From: Rhodobium gokarnense
GTDB lineage: Bacteria; Pseudomonadota; Alphaproteobacteria; Rhizobiales; Rhodobiaceae
Direction: 5' to 3'
DNA length: 64,000 nt
Assembly: GCF_025961475.1 (NCBI RefSeq)
Contig: NZ_JAOQNS010000002.1
Location: 1-64,000, forward strand
Shown: positions 9,101 to 17,517 of the stretch, one piece after another
Numbering within the stretch: position 1 is the stretch's first letter
Layout of the letters: each line of letters starts with the position of its first letter
Program-made: the position numbers and the translations under genes
The notes under the pieces: model-generated
Seen by the model: only the letters and a program-made list of their open reading frames with translations
Told to the model about the DNA's origin: nothing
Databases searched by the model: none

Positions 9101-9318
9101 GAATACTGCTTCATGATGCCGGAGGCGCCCTTGGCGCAGATCACGCCCTTGTTGAGCGGATGGTCGGGGTTGCCCTCGATGTAGCGGACCTTGCCGTCCC
9201 TGACCGTCACGCGGATGCCGCATCGGCAGGCGCACATGTAACAGGTCGTGTTGACGACCCGCTGGCCGCTGCGATCCTCGCCGGTAATCGGCTCGCCGTC
9301 CTTGAACCTCGTTGCCAC
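6193..9318 (-). CDS. soeA: Sulfite dehydrogenase molybdopterin subunit SoeA
   Basis: About 1041 residues from a GTG start at 9318 preceded by GGGAGG; the frame stays open farther upstream but without a ribosome binding site. Residues 26-33 (CYMCACRC) begin the CX2CX3C cluster motif, completed by a Cys in KGVICAKG near residue 65. Molybdopterin domains follow, and the C-terminal dinucleotide-binding domain contains NSSVAAGLGIADGDWIWVES. No Tat signal is present, consistent with cytoplasmic sulfite oxidation. The last roughly 75 residues are a low-complexity Ala/Pro/Glu tail not expected in this family. It heads soeABC, and its promoter probably lies in the AT-rich island at 9524-9554. Confidence 0.87.
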   Translation of the reverse strand: MATRFKDGEPITGEDRSGQRVVNTTCYMCACRCGIRVTVRDGKVRYIEGNPDHPLNKGVICAKGASGIMKQYSPARLSEPLKRAPGTERGAGKFVPISWDEAFDILEKRLGHLRATDPKKFAMFTGRDQMQALTGLFAKQFGTPNYAAHGGFCSVNMAAGMIYTIGGSFWEFGGPDLERSKLFVMIGTAEDHHSNPLKAEISKFKRNGGRFIAINPVRSGYAAIADEWVPIKPGTDGALFLALIREIIKVGLYDRDFLWRYTNAPQLVNLDEASQEHGKFVRADIEVEEGCFDAPNTMWWDLNKDTPVVTHTDGAEPRLLGEFELKDGTPVKPAFQLLLERVEQYTPEWAANITGIPADTIRRLAYEMGVVARDQKIELPIAWTDAWGKDHDTVTGNPVSFHAMRGLAAHSNGFQTIRALSILMTLLGTIDRPGGFRHKAPFPRPIPPCPKTPTTDLAVKPNTPLDGMPLGWPADPDDLFVTEEGAPVRIDKAFSWDYPLAAHGLMHNVITNAWRGDPYKIDTLFMFMANMAWNSTMNTVGVRQMLTDKEENGEYKIPFIIVADAFHSETVNFADLVLPDTTYLERHDVMSLLDRPISEYDGPCDSIRVPVVPPHGNSKPFQEVIIELGSRLKLPAFVRPDGTRKYRNYPDFIVNFETEPGSGIGFLSGWRGKAGEKAMRGEPNPKQWEMYARNNCVFHYELPRSYQYMRNWNRGYLDWSQRMRLTRYADPLIIHLYSEVLQSFRLAAQGKGDGRQPPDRLRKRIETFFDPLPFYYETLEAQQTDTASFPLNAITQRPMAMYHSWDSQNAWLRQIHAHNYLYVNSSVAAGLGIADGDWIWVESQWGKVRCMCRYSESVEPGTVWTWNAIGKASGAWNLSPQANESQKGFLLNHLISEELPADPETGDIHSNSDPITGQAGWYDVRVRIRKAGADEPKQSYPQFATMKPVPGMRARSLWSKLFPKKAMSEEPAPMATPAVGAGVAAAGSNGATPAAAPAEPPVPAEATAAPATEEELPKQEAPPPAAAPAEEKSLEAEGDTK

Positions 9319-10139
9319 TCGCAACCCTCCCTTGGTCCCTCGGCATCCGGAACGGGTGGGTCTCCGGCTGCCGTGCCGCTCCGCGCCGGCCATGCGGCCG
9401 GGTCGGGCATTGTTGTGGAGGAAATGTCGCGGCGGACCGGCGGGCGATCACGGACGCCGGAACGCACAGACCCAAGGGGCCGGCGCGCGAGCGTGCCGAG
9501 GCGCTTCCTCACATTCTTTGCGGATAATTTAATACATACTAATATTTACATGCAAACCGCGAGTTCCTCTGTCTTGTTTTTATTTCCTCGGCCCGCATGT
9601 CGGCCCCCATCGGCCGAGCAAGCTGCTGCATGGCACAATGGGAGGGACCTTGCGAGTGTGCGTCACTTGCGCACGCTGTCAAGCCGGCCGGCCGATCTTT
9701 TTCGTAAAGGCCCGATTCCAAACGGGATTCGCCCTGTGCAACAGCGCGGCCGGCAAGGCGAACAATTACGAAAATCGGAACGTGGCGCCGCCCAAGCGGC
9801 GCGCGCAAAGGGTATAAGGGAATGCGGCGCGCCGATGCCCCTGGCCCGCCGGTGCTGCGCCGCAAACGTGTCGAAAATGCCACATTCGCCCGCCGATTGA
9901 TGTATGGAAAGGAACGGTTTTGTGCTGCGGCGCGTTATTGAAAAACGATTCAACCGCGGCATCGGGCCATTGGTGGGCAGGTGGAAACCTGTAGATGGCA
10001 TATGGTTTTGCAAATTGCATTCAACGTCATCTCTGCGAAATAATGGGTTGAATACCTTCTGCAGCGCACCGAGACGTGCGACGACAAAATCCAGCAGCCG
10101 ACCGAAATTCAACGGTCTGAAGCAATCGGGGTCCGGAAA
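9319..10139. other. Long divergent spacer between soeA and glgC
   Basis: About 820 bases with no convincing gene. An AT-rich island at 9524-9554 (TTTAATACATACTAATATTT core) stands out and is the best candidate for the soeA promoter, leaving a leader of about 200 bases. An 84-codon frame at 9904-10158 runs into glgC in another phase; it has no recognisable features and is not called. Regulatory sites for glgC must also lie here but I cannot name them. Confidence 0.5.
9524..9554 (-). promoter_or_regulatory. AT-rich island, probable soeABC promoter region
   Basis: About 30 bases, nearly all A/T, in otherwise GC-rich DNA upstream of soeA. On the minus strand TTGCAT is followed about 15 bases later by TATTAA, which is not an ideal spacing, so exact promoter elements are uncertain. 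Confidence 0.35.
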
Positions 10140-11408
10140 ATGCCCACCAATTTCTTGACGCAGCGGCGCCTTGCGCGGCACACCATGGCGATTGTGCTCG
10201 CGGGCGGCAGAGGCAGTCGCCTGAAGGAACTGACGGAGACCCGCGCCAAGCCCGCGGTCTATTTCGGTGGCAAGAGCCGGATCATCGACTTTGCCCTGTC
10301 CAACGCCCTCAATTCCGGCATCCGAAAGATCGGTGTTGCGACGCAGTACAAGGCTCACAGCCTGATCCGGCACCTGCAGCGCGGCTGGAACTTCTTCCGC
10401 GCCGAGCGCAACGAGATCTTCGACATCCTGCCGGCCTCCCAGCGCGTCGAGGAGGGCAAGTGGTACGCCGGCACCGCCGACGCCGTCGCCCAGAACATCG
10501 ACATCCTGGAAGGCTACGAGGCCGACTACATCGTCATCCTGGCCGGCGACCACATCTACAAGATGGACTACGAGCTGATGCTGGAGCAGCACGTGGAGTC
10601 CAAGGCCGACGTCACCGTCGGCTGCATCGAGGTGCCGCGCGAGGAGGCCACCGGCTTCGGCGTCATGAAGGTCGACACCACCGGCCGCATCATCGACTTC
10701 GTCGAAAAGCCCGCCGACCCGCCGCCGATGCCCGACGATCCGGACCGGGCGCTGGCCTCCATGGGCATCTACGTCTTCGACCGCAAATATCTCTTCGAGC
10801 GGCTGCTCGAGGACACCGACAACCCCGAATCGACCCACGATTTCGGCAAGGACATCATCCCGGACATCGTCCGTAACGGAAAGGCCGTCGCCCACCGCTT
10901 CACCACCTCCTGCGTGCGCAAGAGCACCGACGAGGAGGCCTACTGGCGCGACGTCGGCACGGTCGATGCCTTCTGGCAGGCCAATGTCGACCTCACCGAC
11001 TTCACCCCGTCCCTCGACCTCTACGACACCGACTGGCCGATCTGGACCTACGCCGAGATCGTGCCGCCGGCCAAGTTCATCCACGACGAGGAAAAACGCC
11101 GCGGCACGGCGACCTCCTCGCTGGTCTCCGGCGGTTGCATCATTTCCGGTGCCGGCATCGACAAGTCATTGCTTTTCACCGGCGTCCATGCCCATTCCTA
11201 CAGCCAGATGGAACACGTCGTGGCGCTGCCCTATGTTACCATCAACCGCAAAGCTCGCCTGAAACAGGTCGTCATCGACCGCGGCGTGACCATTCCCCCC
11301 GGCCTGGTGGTCGGCGAGGATCCCGAGGAGGATGCCCGCCGCTTCCGCCGCACCGAGAAGGGCACCTGTCTGATCACGCAGAAGATGATCGACCGCCTGG
11401 AGATGTAA
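10140..11408 (+). CDS. glgC: Glucose-1-phosphate adenylyltransferase
   Basis: A 422-residue ADP-glucose pyrophosphorylase, making ADP-glucose from glucose-1-phosphate and ATP, the committed step of glycogen synthesis. Visible motifs are the nucleotide-binding LAGGRGSRL near residues 20-28, [19 protein letters not shown] at about 37-55 (allosteric and substrate region), and VEKPADPPP near 181. The C-terminal half has the left-handed beta-helix character of the family. Length is normal. It is first of glgC-glgA-glgX-malQ; glgA starts three bases past its stop. Confidence 0.95.
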   Translation: MPTNFLTQRRLARHTMAIVLAGGRGSRLKELTETRAKPAVYFGGKSRIIDFALSNALNSGIRKIGVATQYKAHSLIRHLQRGWNFFRAERNEIFDILPASQRVEEGKWYAGTADAVAQNIDILEGYEADYIVILAGDHIYKMDYELMLEQHVESKADVTVGCIEVPREEATGFGVMKVDTTGRIIDFVEKPADPPPMPDDPDRALASMGIYVFDRKYLFERLLEDTDNPESTHDFGKDIIPDIVRNGKAVAHRFTTSCVRKSTDEEAYWRDVGTVDAFWQANVDLTDFTPSLDLYDTDWPIWTYAEIVPPAKFIHDEEKRRGTATSSLVSGGCIISGAGIDKSLLFTGVHAHSYSQMEHVVALPYVTINRKARLKQVVIDRGVTIPPGLVVGEDPEEDARRFRRTEKGTCLITQKMIDRLEM

Positions 11409-11411
11409 TCC

Positions 11412-12857
11412 TTGCGCATCCTATTTACGGCATCCGAGTGCTTTCCGCTGATCAAGACCGGGGGGCTGGCCGATGTCGTCGGGTCCCTGCCGCCGGTCCT
11501 GCTTGGCCAGGGCTGCGATGTCCGCATTCTCATTCCCGGCTACCGGGACGTCATGGCCAAGGTCGCCAACCCGCGCGCCGTGGCCACCATCGCGGACCTG
11601 TTCGGCGGCGAGGCGACGATCCGCCGGGCCGACGTCGGCTCGCTGTCGCTGCTGCTGCTCGACGCGCCGCACCTGTTCGACCGTCCGGGCGGCCCCTATA
11701 CCGACGACGACAAGAAGGACTGGCCGGACAACCATCGGCGCTTTGCGGCACTGTCCATGGCCGCCGCGACGATCGCCCGCGACGGCGTCGACGACTGGCG
11801 CCCGGATATCGTCCACGCCCATGACTGGCAGGCCGGCCTCGTGCCGCTCTACGTCAAGCGCCTCGGCGAGACCCGGCCGAAGACCGTCTTCACCATCCAC
11901 AACATCGCCTATCAGGGGAACCTGCCGCCCTCGGTGCTGTCGGAACTGGCGCTGGAGCCGACGGAGTTCACCTCCGACCGGCTGGAATACTGGGGCAATA
12001 TCAGCCTCCTGAAGGCCGGCATCCTCGATGCCGACAAGGTCACCACCGTCAGTCCGACCTATGCCCGCGAGATCCGCACGCCGCAATTCGGCTTCGGCAT
12101 GGAAGGGGTTCTGAACGCCCGCTCCGCCGACCTTGCCGGCATCCTCAACGGCATCGACGAGACCGTCTGGGATCCCCAGGCCGACGGCCAGATCGCTGCC
12201 ACCTACAAGCGCACCCAGCTGAAGCGCCGCGTGGAAAACCGCCAGGCCGTCCAGGACGCCCTCATCCTGGAGCGCGATCCGGATGCCATGCTGGTCGCTG
12301 TCATCAGCCGGCTGGTGCACCAGAAGGGTCTCGACATCCTGCTCGAAGCCGTGCCGCAGATCGTCGCCCGCGGCGGTCAGCTCGCGCTGCTCGGCTCCGG
12401 CGATCCGGGGCTTGAGGCGGGCTATCGCGATGCCGCCCGGCAGTATCCCGGCCGGGTCGGCGTGCGCATCGGCTATGACGAGGAGCTGTCGCACCTGATC
12501 TATGCCGGCGCCGACGTCATGGCGATCCCGTCGCGCTTCGAGCCCTGCGGCCTGACCCAGCTCTACGCCCTGCGCTACGGCGCGGTGCCGCTGGTCGCAC
12601 GCACCGGCGGCCTTGAGGACACCGTCATCGACGCCAATCCGGCGGCGATGTCGGCGCGCACCGCGACCGGTTTCGTGTTCTCGCCGATCACCGCCGGCGA
12701 ACTCGGCTTTGCCCTGGAGCGGGCCTTTGAGTTGTTTGCGGACAAACCCTCCTGGCACATGGTACAACGCCGGGGAATGGCCCAGGAAGTCGGCTGGTCG
12801 CTCTCCGCCAAGAGCTACATGGCGCTCTACAAGGGGTTGCTCGACACCGCGTCCTGA
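11412..12857 (+). CDS. glgA: Glycogen synthase (ADP-glucose, GT5)
   Basis: A 481-residue glycosyltransferase extending alpha-1,4-glucan chains from ADP-glucose. It begins MRILFTASECFPLIKTGGLA from a TTG start three bases after glgC; the KTGGL motif binds the ADP-glucose phosphate. The C-terminal nucleotide domain carries PSRFEPCGLTQLYALRYG around residues 376-393 with the two catalytic-region Glu/Cys positions, then TGGLEDTV. Length matches bacterial GlgA. The TTG start and tight spacing suggest translational coupling to glgC. Confidence 0.94.
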   Translation: MRILFTASECFPLIKTGGLADVVGSLPPVLLGQGCDVRILIPGYRDVMAKVANPRAVATIADLFGGEATIRRADVGSLSLLLLDAPHLFDRPGGPYTDDDKKDWPDNHRRFAALSMAAATIARDGVDDWRPDIVHAHDWQAGLVPLYVKRLGETRPKTVFTIHNIAYQGNLPPSVLSELALEPTEFTSDRLEYWGNISLLKAGILDADKVTTVSPTYAREIRTPQFGFGMEGVLNARSADLAGILNGIDETVWDPQADGQIAATYKRTQLKRRVENRQAVQDALILERDPDAMLVAVISRLVHQKGLDILLEAVPQIVARGGQLALLGSGDPGLEAGYRDAARQYPGRVGVRIGYDEELSHLIYAGADVMAIPSRFEPCGLTQLYALRYGAVPLVARTGGLEDTVIDANPAAMSARTATGFVFSPITAGELGFALERAFELFADKPSWHMVQRRGMAQEVGWSLSAKSYMALYKGLLDTAS

Positions 12858-12954
12858 CCTTCCGCCGCATTTCGCGGCGCCTCCCGATTCCGTATCGCCA
12901 GGGGCCGGTTTCCGGTCGCCCGGACATTGAGAACGAAAAGGTCTTTCCGGTCGT

Positions 12955-15129
12955 ATGAAACCTCCCGCGCACGACCTCGATTTTTCCGTTTCCGCCGGCC
13001 ACCCCGATCCGCTCGGGGCGACCTGGGACGGGGAAGGCACCAATTTCGCCCTCTTTTCCGCCAATGCCACCCATGTCGAGCTATGCCTGTTCTCGCCCCA
13101 GACCGGGCGCGAGGTGGCCCGCATCGAGATGCCGGAATACACCAACGAGGTCTGGCACGCCTATCTCACCGGCATCCGCCCGGGCGCGCTCTACGGCTAC
13201 CGCGTGCACGGCCCCTTCGAGCCGGAGGCCGGCCACCGCTTCAACCCCAACAAGCTGCTGATCGACCCCTACGCCAAGGCGCTCTCGGGCCGCTTCTCCT
13301 GGTCGGATGCGCTAATGGGCTACCGTGTCGGCTCCGGCCGCGAGGACCTCTCCTTCGACCGCCGCGACAGCGCCTTTGCCGTGCCGAAATCCGTCGTCGT
13401 CGACCCGTCCTTCGTCTGGGGCGACGACCGGGCGCCGGACACGCCCTGGCAGGACACGATCATCTACGAGGCCAACGTCAAGGGCGTCACCCAGCAGCGC
13501 TCCGACGTGCCGCAGACCGAGCGCGGCCGCTTCCTCGGCCTCGTCGCACCGGCCATGCTCGACCATCTCGTCAAGCTCGGCATCACCGCCGTGGAGCTGC
13601 TGCCGGTCCATGCCTTCGTCGACGAGCGCTTCCTGGTCGAGCGCGACCTCGTCAACTATTGGGGCTACAACTCGATCGGTTATTTCGCCCCCGATCCGCG
13701 CTATCTCGCCGGCCCCGGCGTCGCCGAGTTCCAGCACATGGTCCGGCGCTTCCACTCCGCCGGCATCGAGGTCATCCTCGACGTCGTCTACAACCACACC
13801 GCGGAGGGCAATCAGCTCGGGCCGACGCTCTCCTTCCGCGGCATCGACAATGTCAGCTACTATCGGCTGTCCTCGGAAAACCGGCGCTTCTATACCGACT
13901 ACACCGGCTGCGGCAACACGCTCGACACGCTGCATCCGCGTGTCATCCAGATGATCCTCGACTCGCTTCGCTACTGGGTCGAGACCATGCACGTTGACGG
14001 GTTCCGGTTCGATCTCGGCGCCGTCCTTGGCCGCACGAGGCACGGCTTCGACCAGGAAGCGCCGCTGATGAGCGCGATGCGCCAGGACCCGGTGCTGTCG
14101 CGGGTCAAGATGATCGCGGAGCCCTGGGACACCGGCCATGGCGGCTACCAGCTCGGCGGCTTCCCGCCCGGCTTCGGCGAGTGGAACGACCGCTACCGCG
14201 ACACCGTGCGCCGGTTCTGGCGCGGCGATGGCGGCGTCACCCCGGAATTCGCCGCCCGCCTCCTCGGTTCGGCCGAACTGTTCGACAAGCGCGGCCGCCG
14301 CCCCAGCGCCTCCATCAACTTCATCACCGCCCATGACGGCTTCACCCTCGCTGATACGGTCAGCTACACCGCCAAGCGCAACGAGGCCAATGGCGAGGAC
14401 AACCGCGACGGCCACAGCGCCAATTTCAGCTTCAACTGCGGCGTCGAGGGCAAGACCGACAAGCCGGACGTGCTCGCCCGGCGCTGCCGCCAGATGCGCA
14501 ACCTCGTCGCCACCATGGTGCTGAGCCAGGGAACGCCGATGCTGCTCGCCGGTGACGAGGTCGCCAACGGCCAGCTCGGCAACAACAACGCCTATTGCCA
14601 GGACAACGAGATCGGCTGGGTCGACTGGCCGCTGGAGGGCGAGGAGGACCGCTGCAACCAGCAGCGCTTCGTCGCCAACCTCCTGCGCTTTCGCCGCGAG
14701 CACAAGGTGCTGCTCCAGACCCGCTTCCTGCATGGCGGGGAGCGCGAGGACGGAGAGGTCGACGTGCGCTGGCTGGCGCCGGAGGGTGGCGAGCCGGACA
14801 ACGGCCACTGGGGCGATTCCAACTGGCGCTGCATTGGCCTCCTGTTGCGCGTCGCCGCCGATGCGCCGGACTACGAGGCCGACGACGACGCCCTCTTCAT
14901 CATCTTCAATGCCGGCACGTCCGAGACGGCTTTCACCATCCCCGATGCCCGCGAGAACCACCTCTGGCACGAGGTGTTTTCCAGCGCCACGGCCGACGGC
15001 ACGCCCGACATCGTCCACATCGTCATGGGCGGCATGGAGATCCCCGTCGAGGGCCAGTCGGTGCTGATCTTCCGCGAGGAATCGAAGCGATGGCCGCCCT
15101 TCAACAACGGCCCCAGGGATGACGCATGA
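12955..15129 (+). CDS. glgX: Glycogen debranching enzyme (GH13_11)
   Basis: A 724-residue isoamylase-type enzyme that hydrolyses alpha-1,6 branches of glycogen, usually after phosphorylase trimming. An N-terminal CBM48-like domain (residues about 15-105) precedes the GH13 barrel. Conserved regions are DVVYNHTAEGN near 279, the nucleophile Asp in GFRFDLGAV near 349, the acid/base Glu in MIAEPWD near 386, and TAHDGFTL near 461. It starts 97 bases after glgA and overlaps malQ by four bases (ATGA), so the two are probably translated together. Confidence 0.93.
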   Translation: MKPPAHDLDFSVSAGHPDPLGATWDGEGTNFALFSANATHVELCLFSPQTGREVARIEMPEYTNEVWHAYLTGIRPGALYGYRVHGPFEPEAGHRFNPNKLLIDPYAKALSGRFSWSDALMGYRVGSGREDLSFDRRDSAFAVPKSVVVDPSFVWGDDRAPDTPWQDTIIYEANVKGVTQQRSDVPQTERGRFLGLVAPAMLDHLVKLGITAVELLPVHAFVDERFLVERDLVNYWGYNSIGYFAPDPRYLAGPGVAEFQHMVRRFHSAGIEVILDVVYNHTAEGNQLGPTLSFRGIDNVSYYRLSSENRRFYTDYTGCGNTLDTLHPRVIQMILDSLRYWVETMHVDGFRFDLGAVLGRTRHGFDQEAPLMSAMRQDPVLSRVKMIAEPWDTGHGGYQLGGFPPGFGEWNDRYRDTVRRFWRGDGGVTPEFAARLLGSAELFDKRGRRPSASINFITAHDGFTLADTVSYTAKRNEANGEDNRDGHSANFSFNCGVEGKTDKPDVLARRCRQMRNLVATMVLSQGTPMLLAGDEVANGQLGNNNAYCQDNEIGWVDWPLEGEEDRCNQQRFVANLLRFRREHKVLLQTRFLHGGEREDGEVDVRWLAPEGGEPDNGHWGDSNWRCIGLLLRVAADAPDYEADDDALFIIFNAGTSETAFTIPDARENHLWHEVFSSATADGTPDIVHIVMGGMEIPVEGQSVLIFREESKRWPPFNNGPRDDA

Positions 15130-17273
15130 GCGGGTTCACCGAGCGCCTCGACCGTCTCGCCGACATGCTCGGGATCGAACGCCACGTCTATGACAGCATC
15201 GGCGCCGAGCACATCGCGCCCGACGAGTCGCTGCGGGCGATCATCGCCGCCATGGGCTATGCGGCCGACACCGAGGCCGATCTCGACGCCGCCCTCGATG
15301 CCGTCACCGCCATCCGCACGGCGCGCCTGATCCCGGAGACCTGGTGCGTCAACGAGGGAAGCTGGCTGTGCTTTCCGGTGCGCGCCGAGCGCGGCGCCTA
15401 TCGCCGCACCATCGTGCTTGAGGACGGGCAGAAGCTGGAAGCCGACGGCCTCCTGGAAAACCTCCACCCCTATCACGGCGAGGCGGTCGCCTCGCGCGCG
15501 CTGCTCGTCACCGAGCCGGTGCCGGTCGGCATCCACCGGGTGACCCTGGAGACCGGCGAGCGACGCGAGGAGGCAACGCTCATCGTCGCCCCGGCGCGGG
15601 CCTTCGGCGTTACTGATGCGACCGGTGGCCGGGACCGGCTGTGGGGCCTGATGGCGCCGCTCTACGGCCTCGTCTCGCAGCGCAATTTCGGCGTCGGCGA
15701 CTACGAGGACCTCGGCCGCCTGTCGGAGATCGCCGCCGGCCTCGGCGCCGACTTCGTCGGCGTCAATCCGGTCCACGCCCTGTTTCCCGAGGAGCCCGAG
15801 GCCGCCAGCCCCTATTCGCCGTCGAGCCGGCTGTTCCTCAACGTCATGCAGATCGCGCCCGACAGGGTGCCGGAATTCGCCGCCAGCGAGGCCGCCCGGC
15901 GCTTCGCCTCCGACAAGGCCGGCGCGCTCGCCGCCGACCGCACCAAGGCCTATGTCGACTACAACAGGGTCGCCGGCATCAAGCTGCCGATCTTCGAGCA
16001 GCTCTTTGCCACCTTCCGGCAGGCCGCCGATCCGGACCGGATCGCCGCCTTCGATGCCTTCCGCGCCGCCCGCGGCGACCGGCTGCGCAAGCACGCCCTG
16101 TTCGACGCCCTCAGCCGCCATTTCGCCGTCATCGGCTGCCGCCGCGGCTGGATGCACTGGCCGCGCGCCTATCGCGATCCGGATACCGCGGCCGTCGCCG
16201 ATTTCGAGCACGATTTCGAGCGCGACGTCACCTTCTTCGAATATCTGCAGTGGATCGCCGACGAGCAGCTCGGCGATGCCGCGGCCCGCGCCGATGCCGC
16301 AGGCATGGCCCTCGGCCTCTATCTCGACCTTGCCGTCGGCGTCACCGAGGGCTCGGCCGACTGCTGGACCTCGCCCGGCGACTACGCGCGCGGTGTCTCC
16401 CTCGGCGCACCGCCCGATGCCTTTTCCGCCGACGGCCAGTGCTGGGGTCTTTTGCCGCTCAATGTCGGCGAATTGCGGCGGCGCCACTTCCGCCCCTTCA
16501 TCGAGCTCCTGCGCTCCGTCATGCGCCATGCCGGCGTCATCCGCATCGACCATATCCTCGGCCTTGCCCGCTGCTTCTGGGTGCCGCACGGCCTGCCGGG
16601 CGCCTATGTGCGCTACCCGCTGCACGACCTTTTGGCCATCATCGCCGTGGAGTCCCACCGCGCCAAAACGGTGGTCATCGGCGAGGACCTCGGCAACATC
16701 CCCGACGGCCTGCACGAGGCACTGACGGGCCGCGGCATCCTCGGCTGCCGCGCCGCCTATTTCGAGCGCACGGGCAATGGCGATTATCTGAGCCCGCACC
16801 ACTATCCGCGCGACGTCCTCGCCTCGGTCGGCACCCACGACCTGCCGCCCCTGCGCGGCTTCTGGGAGGGCTGCGACCTCGCCTGGCGGTTCGACATCGC
16901 CGACCTCTCGGAGGACGAGGAGAAGGCCGAGATCACCGGCCGCATCGCCGACCGCCACGCGCTCTGCCGGCTCGTCGGCCACGACGTCGATTTCGACGTC
17001 GACCCGATCGAGGACCCTTGCGCCTTCGGCGTCGTCTCCGCCGGCCTCACCGCGCAACTGGCCGAAAGCCCGGCCAGCCTCGTCGCCCTTGAGAGCGAGA
17101 ACGTCCTCGGCCTCACCGAGCGCACCAACATGCCGGGAACGACCGACGAGCATCCCAACTGGTGCCGCCGCCTGCCGGTCGATATCGAGGATCTGGCCGA
17201 ACGGGCGGACGTGCAGAACGCCGCCAAGACCATGAACGCCGCACGCGGCCATCCGGACGAGTCAGACGGTTAA
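15126..17273 (+). CDS. malQ: 4-alpha-glucanotransferase (amylomaltase, GH77)
   Basis: A 715-residue disproportionating enzyme that moves maltooligosaccharide segments between chains, recycling short glucans released by GlgX and GlgP. GH77 signatures seen are SPYSPSSRLFLN near residue 228, the nucleophile Asp in IRIDHILGL near 473, the acid/base Glu in GEDLGNIPDGL near 519, and GTHDLPPLRGFW near 570. The N-terminal 100 residues form the extra domain found in many proteobacterial MalQ proteins. Its ATG overlaps the glgX stop by four bases. It is last in the plus-strand glycogen operon. Confidence 0.93.
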   Translation: MSGFTERLDRLADMLGIERHVYDSIGAEHIAPDESLRAIIAAMGYAADTEADLDAALDAVTAIRTARLIPETWCVNEGSWLCFPVRAERGAYRRTIVLEDGQKLEADGLLENLHPYHGEAVASRALLVTEPVPVGIHRVTLETGERREEATLIVAPARAFGVTDATGGRDRLWGLMAPLYGLVSQRNFGVGDYEDLGRLSEIAAGLGADFVGVNPVHALFPEEPEAASPYSPSSRLFLNVMQIAPDRVPEFAASEAARRFASDKAGALAADRTKAYVDYNRVAGIKLPIFEQLFATFRQAADPDRIAAFDAFRAARGDRLRKHALFDALSRHFAVIGCRRGWMHWPRAYRDPDTAAVADFEHDFERDVTFFEYLQWIADEQLGDAAARADAAGMALGLYLDLAVGVTEGSADCWTSPGDYARGVSLGAPPDAFSADGQCWGLLPLNVGELRRRHFRPFIELLRSVMRHAGVIRIDHILGLARCFWVPHGLPGAYVRYPLHDLLAIIAVESHRAKTVVIGEDLGNIPDGLHEALTGRGILGCRAAYFERTGNGDYLSPHHYPRDVLASVGTHDLPPLRGFWEGCDLAWRFDIADLSEDEEKAEITGRIADRHALCRLVGHDVDFDVDPIEDPCAFGVVSAGLTAQLAESPASLVALESENVLGLTERTNMPGTTDEHPNWCRRLPVDIEDLAERADVQNAAKTMNAARGHPDESDG

Positions 17274-17517
17274 CTTAGGTGCCTCGTCTTTTTTCTTGCG
17301 AAAACGCAGCATTGCGCGCGAAAGGCGGGTGGAAGCTTTCTAAAATCTAAATACTACGGCGAAAAATGCACGTGGTTTATATCATAGATAGAAATCAATA
17401 TTTTAGATAGACAATACCAGCGCGTACAGATTGTCGCGTTGGTTTCCGTTCTTTTCCAAATTTTAACAAAGCGCGTCCACTTTGGCACAACATTCCGATT
17501 ATTGAAGGCATTCCGCA

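Noticed and set aside
6865-9900. Plus-strand open frame of about 1000 codons opposite soeA
   Set aside because: Antisense shadow of soeA with His/Arg/Gly-rich, domain-free translation.
9904-10158. 84-codon frame just upstream of glgC
   Set aside because: No recognisable features, and it runs into glgC in another phase; probably leader DNA.
17274-17517. Sigma-28 flagellar/chemotaxis promoter upstream of the chemoreceptor
   Set aside because: No match to TAAA with a GCCGATAA box at proper spacing; only general AT-richness.
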